Translations under genes and position numbers: made by a program
DNA from: Planctomycetota bacterium
Lineage (GTDB): Bacteria; Planctomycetota; Planctomycetia; Planctomycetales; Planctomycetaceae
Assembly (NCBI GenBank): GCA_003388505.1
Contig: QQVO01000005.1
Span: 62,001 to 126,000, forward strand
Reading direction: 5' to 3'
Length of the DNA: 64,000 bases
Notes under the pieces: generated by a model
Told to the model about the DNA's origin: nothing
Databases searched by the model: none
Seen by the model: the letters and a program-made list of their open reading frames with translations, nothing else
In this document: positions 1 to 8,875 of the stretch, in pieces
Layout: every line of letters begins with the position of its first letter
Numbering within the stretch: position 1 is the first letter of the stretch

Positions 1-1138
1 CCACCTCGCGTCCCAGCGATGGCTGCCACGCCCGGTACACCGCCCCCATTCCACCCTGACCGATGCGGCTGCGCAGCTCATAGTCACCGAGAGTCCGCGC
101 CGACGAATCGTCCTCCACCGCCCTGGTCGATTCCTCCGCCTGGGAGCGGGCCGCCCAGTCGCTCACAGCTTCTTCCGTGACTCCCGACCCGAGCAGATCC
201 GCCAGCAGTTCCCGGTGCTCTCCGACCAGCGACTCCCGTTGGACAGTTTCTCCGGTCGTGTAGCACAGATACTCGGCCCGCGCTCGCCGGCGGCGAGCGT
301 TCAGGAAGTAGCAATGGCCGACGCCGCCGTCGAACAGCATCAATGGGTGCAGCGACGACGCACTGTTGAGCGCGGCGTCTTCCGACCGCACGAGCAGAAC
401 GCGGTCAGGGCTTGGCAGCGACGCCTGCCGTTCCCCCGGCAGAGTGAGCGACTCGAGCCGCCGGGGCGTTTCACCGATCAACGCAAACCGCTCAACAAGC
501 CATTCCCCCGACGATAACCGGCGAACATCCTCGATCGAGATCAGGCGCCGCCCGGCCAGCAGGTCGATCCGTTCCAGAAACTCCATCGCGGCCCCGAGGA
601 ACGACGTCCCCAGTCGATCGTAAAACTCTGCCGACCGCTGCCCGGCGGCGCCGTGCCCGATCTCCGAGTTGCGGTACTGGACCAGTCGGTCGAACAGGTC
701 GGAAAGGCGTACGTTCGTTCCGGCCGAACTGGTTCCCTCCAGCGTTTCCTTCAACATGTTGTTGAGGCCCGAACTCCGCGGGAAATCGCCCAGCGACCGG
801 CCCAGCAACCGCTCCCGCAGAGTCTGAAAGGGGGCGTCTCCCGACTCGGCCAGCACCGGGAGCAACGTCCGGACGAACTCCCACCAGTGTCCCAGAGCGG
901 GACGCGCAAGCGCCTGCAGCCGCTCCCTCACCTTGGCGTCGTTGTCGTTCAGCCCCGCATACTCCGCGACAGCCACAGCGCCCAGCAGCTTGAGCGACGC
1001 CTCCCACAGATAGTAAGCCGCCAGGTGCCGGTCGAGCGGCGTCTTCGCATTGTGCGCCCGACGCGCAAGCTGAGCCAACGGCAGCGGCAACCGCGGCAGA
1101 AGATCTTCGTTGATAAGCGACGCCAGATCCGATCGCAT
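1..1138 (-). CDS. Ser/Thr protein kinase, N-terminal part (runs off left edge)
   Basis: About 379 codons are visible and the gene continues beyond base 1. The last visible residues read LGDYELRSRIGQGGMGAVYR, the glycine-rich ATP loop of a bacterial Hanks-type kinase (residues about 360-365), so the catalytic lobe is mostly outside the window. In front of it lies an unusual region of about 340 residues. It is helical in character and contains RNSEIGH at residues 156-162, which fits the Rx4-6H motif of HEPN domains. I chose the ATG at 1138 because it opens this frame with GAGG a few bases upstream. The kinase call rests on the loop only; the HEPN reading is inference. Substrate and partners are unknown. 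Confidence 0.82.
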   Translation of the reverse strand, partial: MRSDLASLINEDLLPRLPLPLAQLARRAHNAKTPLDRHLAAYYLWEASLKLLGAVAVAEYAGLNDNDAKVRERLQALARPALGHWWEFVRTLLPVLAESGDAPFQTLRERLLGRSLGDFPRSSGLNNMLKETLEGTSSAGTNVRLSDLFDRLVQYRNSEIGHGAAGQRSAEFYDRLGTSFLGAAMEFLERIDLLAGRRLISIEDVRRLSSGEWLVERFALIGETPRRLESLTLPGERQASLPSPDRVLLVRSEDAALNSASSLHPLMLFDGGVGHCYFLNARRRRARAEYLCYTTGETVQRESLVGEHRELLADLLGSGVTEEAVSDWAARSQAEESTRAVEDDSSARTLGDYELRSRIGQGGMGAVYRAWQPSLGREV

Positions 1139-1625
1139 TCCAGCCCTCGAAGTACGACCGCAATATCCGCTGTGGTCCCCCGGCTGAGCAACCGCCAATC
1201 AACATACCACGCCACTCAACCACACCTCAACGACGGCAACCTTGCCTGACCAGCCCGCTCCAGCATTACCCGGCCCCCCAACCCCTCGGCCGTTGACTCT
1301 CCATCTTCACGCCCCCCGCGCAACGCACGCCGATTATGCGCGGGCATGACACGAATCAGAGTTCCAACCAGAATGCTCCCTCACAACTTCACTCTCGACT
1401 CTCAGCTCTCAATTGCCGCACAAACCAAAACAGCGCCTGCCCGCTCTTTTGGTGCGCATCTTTCTTTAAAGAGTTAAAGAGTTGGTCGTTTTTCCGGACA
1501 ATATTGAGGTCAACTCTTTGAAGCGCCCGCCGAAACCCAGACAATTTCGTCCAGCGCGACAACCCGTCGCCTGCCGCACGGCGCAACCGCGCCCCCTCCG
1601 GACCAAAGCGACGATCCTCCCAACT
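1139..1625. other. gap between hisB and the kinase gene
   Basis: I see no convincing gene in this 487-bp stretch, although both neighbours are transcribed leftwards. The octamer AAAGAGTT occurs twice in direct tandem at 1468-1483 and once inverted at 1512-1519, inside an AT-rich patch that stands out from the surroundings. It could be a regulator site, or a terminator or promoter zone between hisB and the kinase. Confidence 0.4.
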
Positions 1626-2213
1626 TCAGAGCGTCCCCTTCGACGACGGCACACCCTCTTGCCGCGGATCGATCGCGACCGCCGCGCGGAGCGCGCGGGC
1701 CGTGGCCTTGAAGAGGCCTTCCGCGATGTGGTGGCTGTTTTCGCCGTGGTGCAACACGAGGTGCAGGTTCATCAGCGCGTTCGCAGCGGCGGCCTGCCAG
1801 AAGACTTCAACGAGCTGCGCGTCGAACTCGCCGATCTTCTCCGTGGGAAACCGGAACTTGTCGACGAACCAGAACCGCCCGCTCAGGTCGACGGCGGATG
1901 TGACGAGCGTCTCCTCCATCGGCAACGTGATGCTGCCGTAACGGACGATCCCCCGCTTCTCCCCCAGCGCTTCCGCCAGCGCCTGCCCCAGACAGATGCC
2001 GACGTCCTCAACCGTGTGATGCTGGTCGACCTCCAGGTCCCCGTCCGCCCGCACCTCAAGATCGAACAACCCATGCTTGGCAAACAGCGTCAGCATGTGG
2101 TCGAAAAATCCGACGCCGGTCTGAATCTCGCTCTTCCCGCCGCCGTCGAGATCGAGCATGAGCGAGATGTCGGTCTCGGCCGTCTTCCGCTGGATTTGTG
2201 CAGTTCTGGGCAT
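1626..2213 (-). CDS. hisB: imidazoleglycerol-phosphate dehydratase
   Basis: This is the sixth step of histidine biosynthesis, dehydrating imidazole glycerol phosphate to imidazole acetol phosphate in the cytoplasm. The 195-residue product has the monofunctional HisB length. It carries the family's metal-binding His/Glu motifs: HHTVEDVGI in the first half and [16 protein letters not shown] near the C-terminus. I start at the ATG giving [11 protein letters not shown], where family similarity begins; a longer in-frame start 14 codons upstream adds nothing recognisable. No other his gene is adjacent, so the pathway is dispersed here. Confidence 0.95.
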   Translation of the reverse strand: MPRTAQIQRKTAETDISLMLDLDGGGKSEIQTGVGFFDHMLTLFAKHGLFDLEVRADGDLEVDQHHTVEDVGICLGQALAEALGEKRGIVRYGSITLPMEETLVTSAVDLSGRFWFVDKFRFPTEKIGEFDAQLVEVFWQAAAANALMNLHLVLHHGENSHHIAEGLFKATARALRAAVAIDPRQEGVPSSKGTL

Positions 2214-2457
2214 CAGATTTTCAAACTGGGATTCGGTCGGATCAGCCGGCGACATTCACAACGGCGCCGGACTTGCGAAGAAACCAACCATGTTGTACCT
2301 CGCGAACGGGCGGCATGCCATCCGCGCCATGCTGGCCTACGACTGGCGGCTGAATGAATTCAATCAGTGGAGGTGCGGGCGGTCGATCGAATAGCAGGCA
2401 ACCGGCCGGCCCGGTAGGATGCGGGCGTTTCAGATTCTGGATTCGGGAGAATAGAGC

Positions 2458-4059
2458 ATGCTCGTCGGTTATGTGAGCAACGAACGGTACGTCGCCTTGC
2501 CCGACGTGATGTTCGAATTCCGCGGTCAAGACGGCGTCGTCACAGCGCGATCGACCATTTCGGGCGCGGTCTACGCGGACATCTCTGCCGGGGACTACGG
2601 AGTGGTCCTGGGCCGCGACGGTTACGGTTCGAAGATCGTTTCCCTGACTGCGAACGAAACGGAGCCGCATCATTTTCGTCTGCTTTCGGACGGCTTGCTG
2701 GGATACATGTCGCCCCGGTGTGTGAAGGCCGGGGAAAAGTCGGAATTTCGTGTGCATGCCGTCGAGGAGTACGAACTTGAGTTGTGGCGGTACGGCGAGG
2801 AAAAGGAGTTCATCCGGCGGATCGGCACGTTCGATGAACACGGACCGCGGGCCACCATGCAGATCACGCCCGACGGCGACTACACTCAGACAGGCGTGGA
2901 GTGGAACAAGTTCGGGTATCACAGCAAGGCGCTCAGCCAGTTCGTCGAAGCGCCATCGCGCAGCGGGCTGTACTATCTGCACGCCCGCAACAAGTCGGGA
3001 AAGTTCTTCTCCTTTCCCTGGGTCGTCGCGCCCGCCGCGCCGGAATCGAAGATCGCCGTGCTGGCGTCGGACATCACCTGGAACGCCTACAACAGCTTCG
3101 GCGGCCGCAGCAACTACATCCACGCGGACTGTTTTCCGCCGACCCCCACCGTCAACTCCCGGCTTGAACTGAAGCGGTATACCGAAGAGGAGCACCGCAC
3201 TTACGACACCGACGTCTATCAGCCGCTCTCGCTCGATCGTCCCGATCCGTACAACCACATCGACGAAGATGAAGGGTTGACCGATCCGATCGCCGGGCGG
3301 CAGGGCTGCCATCTGGCCGCGGCTGAGTGGAGGCTGTTGGGCTGGATGGAACGGGAAGGCTTCGACTACGACTTCTACAGCGAGACGCAGTTCCACTTCG
3401 GCGGGGTTCCCCTCGACGAATACAAGGTGCTCATCATCAGCACGCACCCGGAATACTGGTCGAAGACGATGTACGAGACGCTCAAGAGCTGGGTCTTCGA
3501 GCGGGGCGGGCGGCTGATGTATCTCGGGGGCAACGGCCTCAACTGCGAGGTTGAGTTTCTGGACGACCACCGGATCGTCTACCAGAACACAAACTGGAGT
3601 CACTCGGAGCCGCAATACGCGCCGGACGGGGGGGAGTACGAAAGCCGCTTTGACAAGCGGCACGAATCGGAAGCGAACCTGCTGGGGGTCGTGTTCTCAT
3701 TTCCCGGCATCATGACGTCGGCTCCCTACCGCGTGATCGACGCCGACCACTGGTGCTTCGAGGGAACGGGCGTTTCCAACGGCGACACGTTCGGCGAAAA
3801 GAGCCTGCACCTTCGCGTGCCGGGCGGGGCGTCCGGCCACGAAACCGACAAGACGTCGCCGCAGTCTCCGAAGAACGTCCGCATCCTGGCCCGCGGACTC
3901 AACCCCGACGAAGGCGGCGCAGAGATCGTGCACTTCGAGACGCCGTCCGGCGGTGAAGTCTTCTCCGTCGGCTCCATCACGTGGCCGTCATCGATCCTGG
4001 TCGACGATGTCGTGGCAGGGGTCACCGCGAACGTGATCCGCAGGTTCACGAGGGATTGA
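2458..4059 (+). CDS. N,N-dimethylformamidase beta-subunit-like protein
   Basis: The protein has 533 residues. The first 80 or so look like a small beta-sandwich (carboxypeptidase regulatory-like). The rest resembles the large-subunit domain of N,N-dimethylformamidase: ITWNAYNSFGG near residue 205 and the glutaminase-like stretch STHPEYWSKTMYETL followed by FERGGRLMYLGGNG. Family members hydrolyse formamides or related amides using an iron site. I cannot assign metal ligands by eye, and no small DMFase subunit gene is next to it, so the substrate is open. A GGGAGA Shine-Dalgarno sits 8 nt before the ATG. There is no signal peptide, so a cytoplasmic location is likely. Confidence 0.78.
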   Translation: MLVGYVSNERYVALPDVMFEFRGQDGVVTARSTISGAVYADISAGDYGVVLGRDGYGSKIVSLTANETEPHHFRLLSDGLLGYMSPRCVKAGEKSEFRVHAVEEYELELWRYGEEKEFIRRIGTFDEHGPRATMQITPDGDYTQTGVEWNKFGYHSKALSQFVEAPSRSGLYYLHARNKSGKFFSFPWVVAPAAPESKIAVLASDITWNAYNSFGGRSNYIHADCFPPTPTVNSRLELKRYTEEEHRTYDTDVYQPLSLDRPDPYNHIDEDEGLTDPIAGRQGCHLAAAEWRLLGWMEREGFDYDFYSETQFHFGGVPLDEYKVLIISTHPEYWSKTMYETLKSWVFERGGRLMYLGGNGLNCEVEFLDDHRIVYQNTNWSHSEPQYAPDGGEYESRFDKRHESEANLLGVVFSFPGIMTSAPYRVIDADHWCFEGTGVSNGDTFGEKSLHLRVPGGASGHETDKTSPQSPKNVRILARGLNPDEGGAEIVHFETPSGGEVFSVGSITWPSSILVDDVVAGVTANVIRRFTRD

Positions 4060-4091
4060 GCATCAATGGCCAAGTCCGCGTTCGCCGACGT

Positions 4092-5018
4092 TCAAGCGGC
4101 GCGAGAAGTCTGCGTCAGAGACGCAGGGCCGAGAGTGTCCCATCGAGTGTAGTCGTAGTCGAAGTGGTGTTTCAGGAATGCGCGGCAGACTTCGGTGAAG
4201 TAGTTCCGGTCATCCTCTGTGAACCACTCGAACGGGTGCCGGCTGCTCTTGCGGATCACCTTGGCCGGCTTGGCCGTCGTTTCTTTCTTGGCCATGCGCT
4301 CTTTGGTCGAGCGCTCAATGGCCCGCGCGAGCAAGCCTTCTTTTTCCGGCAAGTCGAGGAACGACCAGACCCGTTGAAGTTCGCGCAGCGGGTCGGCCTG
4401 CAGGGCTTCGTAGCAGACCACAAGCGTCTGCTCGGCGGGCAGCCGGCCGATTTCGCGGTGCCAGGCGTTGAGAAAGCGAATGCGATACCACACATCCCAC
4501 CGCACTGGATTTCCGACGAGGCGGTCGTTGCGGAGATAGTCGGCGAAGGTCATGCGGCGCGCGTGGTGCTTCTCGTAGTGCGAAACGAGTGAGGCTCGCA
4601 TGTCGCGCAACAGGATGATGTATTTCGGAAAGCGAAGCAGACGACGCAGCGGCGCGGAGTGGCACAGCGGGCTCGGGATATTGTGGGTCTGGATGATTCG
4701 CGGCACGTGGGAATAGACCGCCGGGTGCTTGCGATTCCCGATGAGGCTGCGATCATCGATGTCGCCCGGTTCGGGGACGTCGTACGCTTCGGCCAGAGCG
4801 ACGGCCAGCATGTGCGTCAGCCAGTGCGTGCCCGACTGCTGCATCGTTGCGATATGGCAATCGACGCCCCGGTCGCGCAGCAACGAAAGCTTGGGCCAGT
4901 CCTGCCGGACGACGCGATACGAGTAACGCAGCCGCGCAGCGAGTCCACCCACGTTCGGAGAGATCAAGGATTCGAGAGAGGAGACAGCCATTCGCAGCGA
5001 CATCGGAGGAGTGGTCAT
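4092..5018 (-). CDS. sulfotransferase family protein (copy 1)
   Basis: The 308-residue protein belongs to the PAPS-dependent sulfotransferase fold. TMQQSGTHWL near residues 58-67 is the 5'-phosphosulfate loop, and LLRDMRASLVSHYEKH near 135-150 is the 3'-phosphate-binding segment. It would transfer sulfate to a hydroxyl or amine acceptor, possibly a carbohydrate or lipid, but the acceptor cannot be told. It is a diverged duplicate of the next gene upstream on the same strand: both share an RNDRLVGNPVRWDVWYRIR-like block and the C-terminal HPFEW motif. The start is uncertain because no good ribosome site precedes the ATG at 5018. Confidence 0.84.
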   Translation of the reverse strand: MTTPPMSLRMAVSSLESLISPNVGGLAARLRYSYRVVRQDWPKLSLLRDRGVDCHIATMQQSGTHWLTHMLAVALAEAYDVPEPGDIDDRSLIGNRKHPAVYSHVPRIIQTHNIPSPLCHSAPLRRLLRFPKYIILLRDMRASLVSHYEKHHARRMTFADYLRNDRLVGNPVRWDVWYRIRFLNAWHREIGRLPAEQTLVVCYEALQADPLRELQRVWSFLDLPEKEGLLARAIERSTKERMAKKETTAKPAKVIRKSSRHPFEWFTEDDRNYFTEVCRAFLKHHFDYDYTRWDTLGPASLTQTSRAA

Positions 5019-5024
5019 TCCCTA

Positions 5025-5046
5025 GCCCGGCCTTCCAAGGCCGGGC
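5025..5046. repeat. 22-bp palindrome between the two sulfotransferase genes
   Basis: Arms GCCCGGCCTT and AAGGCCGGGC pair perfectly around a CC centre. It could form a strong hairpin that ends or processes the upstream sulfotransferase transcript, but no T-run follows. It may also be one of the dispersed palindromes seen elsewhere in the window. Confidence 0.6.
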
Positions 5047-5114
5047 CGCCAGACTCTCGGCCAACGAATCCCACAGTGGTCGTTCTCGTGTTGAAGCGGT
5101 CTCCGACGAACGAA

Positions 5115-5966
5115 TCAGGCCGCTCTGGAATGCGTTTCGTCCGTGATGGACCAGTCGGTGTAGTCGTACCCGAACCAGTTGTGGAGGTGGGCCTGCATTG
5201 TCCGGGTGAAGAACTGCCGGTCGGCTGCGCTGTACCACTCGAACGGATGTCGTTTGGAACTGCGGACGATCTTCAGCGGGGCGTCCGGTTTCTCGTTGCC
5301 CGCCATCCGGTCTTTCGTCGCCGCCTGAACGACTTCCTCGAAGAACGGCGACGGTTGCGGCGGCAGTTCTAGAAAGTCCCAGAGGCGGCGCAGTTCGCGG
5401 GGCGTGTTGGCCTTCAACTGCTCGTAGTGGACGATGAGCATCTGGTGCATCGGCAGGCGGGCCATGTCCCGGTCCCACGCATTGAGCAACCGCATGCGGT
5501 GCCAGATGTCGCGGCGAATCGGGTTCCCGATGATCCGTTCGTTCCGCAGATATTCGGAGAAGGGAATCGCGAACGCCTCAAGGTGTTTCTTTTTCTCGTA
5601 ATGCGAGACCATCGAGTGGCGGATGTCCCGCAGCAGCAGCACGTACTTCGGAAAACGGAGCACCGACCGCAGCGGCCAGGCGTGCACCAGCGGTCCGGGA
5701 ACCTCGTGGGATTGCACGAGCCGCGGGATTTCGGGATGGACGATCGGATCCTGCGGTCGGCCCACGATGCTGCGATCGGCGATGTGCTCCAGGGGGGGCA
5801 CGCCGCAGGCGCGGCAGATCCCGGTCGACAGCATGAAGTTGATCCAGTGGCTGCCCGACTGGTGCATGGTGATGATGTGGCCGTGCACCGCGCGGTGTCT
5901 CGCCTTGAGCAGACGGAACGCCGGGAGATCCTGCCGAAGGAAGCGGTAGAGCTGCCGTAGACCCAC
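5115..5966 (-). CDS. sulfotransferase family protein (copy 2)
   Basis: This 283-residue sulfotransferase is a paralogue of its downstream neighbour. It has TMHQSGSHWINF as the 5'-phosphosulfate loop, LLLRDIRHSMVSHYEKK as the 3'-phosphate segment, and the same NERIIGNPIRRDIWHRMR and HPFEWYS blocks. I chose the GTG at 5966 because AGGAGGAG lies 6-9 nt upstream and the sequence from there (VGLRQLYRFLRQD) aligns with the neighbour. An ATG at 6074 would add 36 residues without similarity. The tandem pair suggests duplication with divergence of acceptor specificity. Confidence 0.84.
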   Translation of the reverse strand: MGLRQLYRFLRQDLPAFRLLKARHRAVHGHIITMHQSGSHWINFMLSTGICRACGVPPLEHIADRSIVGRPQDPIVHPEIPRLVQSHEVPGPLVHAWPLRSVLRFPKYVLLLRDIRHSMVSHYEKKKHLEAFAIPFSEYLRNERIIGNPIRRDIWHRMRLLNAWDRDMARLPMHQMLIVHYEQLKANTPRELRRLWDFLELPPQPSPFFEEVVQAATKDRMAGNEKPDAPLKIVRSSKRHPFEWYSAADRQFFTRTMQAHLHNWFGYDYTDWSITDETHSRAA

Positions 5967-6324
5967 GTTCGACTCTCCTCCTGAGTGGTCCGTCGATTCA
6001 AATTCTCGGGGTTGAGGGGTTCTCACGGGAGCACGAATCCCGCCGGGTTTCGTGCGAATCTGCCGTCCCACCAACCCTCAAAAAAGAGCCCTGACAGGGC
6101 CCTGAGAGAATGCTGATGTGCCGCCGCCGGGCTCTGGGGTCCATCCGGGGCCGAGCGACGACGGGGCGGGATCGTATCGCTGGGGGGATCAGCGGTCAAG
6201 ATGGGTGTTGACGGCTCGCAGATCGGAACTCGTGTGGAATTCTGCTGTTGCGTCAAACAGGAATCGCTGCCACGATACGGATCGTCCGGGCTCTCTTCCC
6301 TGTCCCCCCTTTGGCGCTGCTTCC

Positions 6325-7113
6325 ATGAATCCTGAAGCCTCCGCCGTCACTGCGCTCCTGCTGCTGGCTGCCGGGGCGGCGATCCTGGTCTGGCGCGATA
6401 CGCGGCGGTCGCCGCATGGACTGAAGGTCTGGTTTCTGCACAAGGTGACGCGGTTCTTCACACCGTTCGTATTCCGGCAGCGCATCGTTCCGTCCTATTT
6501 CCCCTCCGAAGGCGGGGGGATCGTGATCGCCAATCACCGCAGTCCGATCGACCCGATGGTCATCTTTTCGCTTGTATCGCTGCAGGAAGGCAGCTCCCGA
6601 ATCCGCCGGGTGGAGTTCCTGACGGCGAGAGAGTATTGCGAGATCGGCGGACCGCTCGGGTTCATTACCCGAAACATGGGCGTCATCCCGGTCGAGAGAA
6701 ACGGACGCGACATGCGTTCAGTGCGCGAGGCCTTGCGGCGCGCCAAGGCGGGCCGGCTCGTGGGGGTCTTTCCCGAAGGCAGAATCAACACCGGCGAAGG
6801 CCTGTTGCCCGCCATCCCGGGGGTCGCCTGGCTGGCCCTGCACGCGAACCTGCCGGTCTATCCGATTTACATCCACGGGGCGCTGCAGCTCAACAGCATG
6901 GTGGCCCCGTTTACGAAGTTCTGCAGGCTGCGGGTGAATCTGGGCGAACCGATCGACCTGTCCTGCTATCAGGGGCGGAAGATCGATCAGGAACTGCTCC
7001 GGGAAGTCACCGACGTGCTGATGAATCGTCTGGCGCAGACGGGAGGGATTACCCTCAAAGATGAGGAACATTCCGCCTTGCATGTCTACGAAGAACGTGC
7101 GCACGCCGGTTGA
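6325..7113 (+). CDS. plsC: 1-acyl-sn-glycerol-3-phosphate acyltransferase-like protein
   Basis: The 262-residue protein has the acyltransferase block I motif NHRSPID (NHX4D) and the FPEGRINTGEG block that binds the phosphate of the acceptor. An N-terminal hydrophobic segment, ASAVTALLLLAAGAAILVW, anchors it in the membrane. It probably acylates lysophosphatidic acid or a related lipid in phospholipid synthesis. I start at MNPEASAV, directly before the anchor; a longer frame upstream is only low-complexity. PlsC-like paralogues of other acceptor specificity are common, so the gene symbol is tentative. Confidence 0.85.
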   Translation: MNPEASAVTALLLLAAGAAILVWRDTRRSPHGLKVWFLHKVTRFFTPFVFRQRIVPSYFPSEGGGIVIANHRSPIDPMVIFSLVSLQEGSSRIRRVEFLTAREYCEIGGPLGFITRNMGVIPVERNGRDMRSVREALRRAKAGRLVGVFPEGRINTGEGLLPAIPGVAWLALHANLPVYPIYIHGALQLNSMVAPFTKFCRLRVNLGEPIDLSCYQGRKIDQELLREVTDVLMNRLAQTGGITLKDEEHSALHVYEERAHAG

Positions 7114-7151
7114 CGGCCTTCAGCACGCGGCGGGAGACAGCTTTGACAGAA

Positions 7152-7322
7152 TCAGCGCGGCGGCAACGGTTCGCGCTGCGGCTCTTCCTGGATCTCGAAC
7201 GGCCCGTCGAGAGAGTCGACCTTGAGCCGGATCTCTTCGCCTTCGATGTCTTCCACAGTGACCAGGTACTCGCCCACTCGGACAGTCTCTCCGATCGAGA
7301 GATCGAGTTGAGTTGCGTTCAC
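7152..7322 (-). CDS. 56-residue CsrA-like small protein
   Basis: A GTG with GGAGG 5 nt upstream opens a 56-codon frame. Its core IGETVRVGEYLVTVEDIEGEEIRLKV follows the CsrA/RsmA pattern (a GE, IG, TV, G and R spacing over five short strands). The C-terminal RNA-contact block of CsrA (HREEI-like) is missing and is replaced by an acidic, proline-rich tail. It may be a diverged post-transcriptional regulator or an unrelated beta-rich peptide. A longer reading of the same frame to 7469 exists but lacks similarity. It ends 38 bp from the convergent plsC-like gene. Confidence 0.45.
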   Translation of the reverse strand: MNATQLDLSIGETVRVGEYLVTVEDIEGEEIRLKVDSLDGPFEIQEEPQREPLPPR

Positions 7323-7656
7323 GAAGTCCTCCGTGCAGCACCCGCCGCGTTGCTCATCGCAGCGGCGGGAATCCCTGGCGGCGACCAATCTTTCTGAGGC
7401 GACGTTCGCGACAGACCTTGATGGGTCGCGGCTATGAACATCAAGCCTTCGATCAACCGTAATCTCCATTCACGGAGCATCGAAAGGCGACGTCGGCGAG
7501 GGACTATAGCAACTCATCTTGAGAGCCACAACAGGATCAATCGCCGCGCAATGAGTCGTTGAGCGGAGCGAAGTGATTGCCGCCGCGTTTTCGTTTGAGC
7601 ACGGCTGCCGATTCTGGGATAACCGCAAGCGTGAGCAACCGAATCGGAGAGCCGCA
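7323..7656. other. gap upstream of manA
   Basis: No gene, terminator or clear promoter can be supported here. The start regions of the minus-strand small protein and of manA both face this stretch, so promoters for both are expected in it. Confidence 0.3.
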
Positions 7657-8625
7657 ATGCAGCCGTTGCAGTTTGAGCCGATCATCAAGCGCGCCCGCTG
7701 GGGCGGGCGGCGGCTGCACAACGTGCTCAACAAGACGCTCGGACCGGAGTCCGATTACGCAGAGAGCTGGGAGATCGCGGATCACGGCGTGGATCAAAGC
7801 CGCGTGACCGACGGGCCGCTGGCTTCACGAACGCTACATGAATTGGTCATGCACGAAAATTCGGCGCTCTTAGGACGGCACGCGGGATTGCAGCAGTTTC
7901 CGCTGCTTGTGAAGCTCCTCGACGCCCGCGATCGCCTGTCGGTGCAGGTTCATCCCGATGATGCGCTGGCGAGGCGATTCGACCCCACGGAGAACGGGAA
8001 GACGGAAGCCTGGGTCGTGATTGACGCCGAACCGGGCAGCAGGCTCTATGTCGGACTTCGGCCGGGAGTCGACGCCGCACAGGTCCGCGCGGCGCTCTCG
8101 GAGAACCGGCTGGAGGAGTGTCTGCATTCCCTGCCGGTTCGTTCCGGCGACGCCGTGTTCGTCCCGGCGGGAACGGTGCACGCCATTGGAGAGGGCATCA
8201 TGCTGGCCGAGGTTCAGCAGTCGAGCGATCTGACGTTTCGGCTGTACGACTGGGGGCGGATGGGAAGCGACGGCCGGCCCCGGCCACTGCATATTGAACA
8301 GGCGATGCAGTGCATCGATTTCCAGCGGGGCCCGACGTGCGTCGTGCAGCCGACAGTGATCTCCGAAGACCCCGGACTGAGCGAGGAACTCGTGCGGTGC
8401 GACCACTTCGTCATCCGCCGACACACCTTGAAGCGCACTTTTTCATTTGCCGACGATGAACGTTTTCACGTGCTGATCGTACTCAACGGCTCAGTTCGGC
8501 TTCGTTCGGGAGATACGGCACTCGACGTTTCCCTCGGCCAGACCGTCCTGCTGCCGGCCGAGCGCGACGAGTGTGTCGTTGAACCGAATGACAGTTGTGT
8601 CCTGCTGGACGCGTTTCTGCCGTAG
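7657..8625 (+). CDS. manA: mannose-6-phosphate isomerase, class I
   Basis: The enzyme interconverts mannose 6-phosphate and fructose 6-phosphate and feeds GDP-mannose and polysaccharide synthesis. The 322-residue product is of the short bacterial class. It has the zinc-site motifs QVHPDD, the KTEAW glutamate and HAIGEG, plus the C-terminal cupin half. The ATG at 7657 has GGAGA 6 nt upstream and starts MQPLQFEPI, as family members do. Upstream in-frame codons to 7573 lack similarity. Confidence 0.92.
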   Translation: MQPLQFEPIIKRARWGGRRLHNVLNKTLGPESDYAESWEIADHGVDQSRVTDGPLASRTLHELVMHENSALLGRHAGLQQFPLLVKLLDARDRLSVQVHPDDALARRFDPTENGKTEAWVVIDAEPGSRLYVGLRPGVDAAQVRAALSENRLEECLHSLPVRSGDAVFVPAGTVHAIGEGIMLAEVQQSSDLTFRLYDWGRMGSDGRPRPLHIEQAMQCIDFQRGPTCVVQPTVISEDPGLSEELVRCDHFVIRRHTLKRTFSFADDERFHVLIVLNGSVRLRSGDTALDVSLGQTVLLPAERDECVVEPNDSCVLLDAFLP

Positions 8626-8875
8626 ATCGCTGTGCAGGACTGTGCTAGTGCTGAGGGGGCAGATTGGCTGGAGCTCGTCATCTCTGGCGAAGTGGCGGGT
8701 CGAGAGTCGAGGGCCAAAGGGCCCAACTTGTTGACGCGTCGTTGGTCAGGTCTCAGGACTCTTGACTCTCAGCCCTCAGCTCATCTTCAGTGATGCATCC
8801 AAGAAACGAGAACGGATCGTTCTCGGGGCCGCACACGGAACTGTAAATCTCGATCACTTGGTGGGGCCGGAGCCG

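Noticed and set aside
2242-3663. 473-codon open frame opposite the dimethylformamidase-like gene
   Set aside because: The plus-strand frame has clear family motifs; the opposite one has none.
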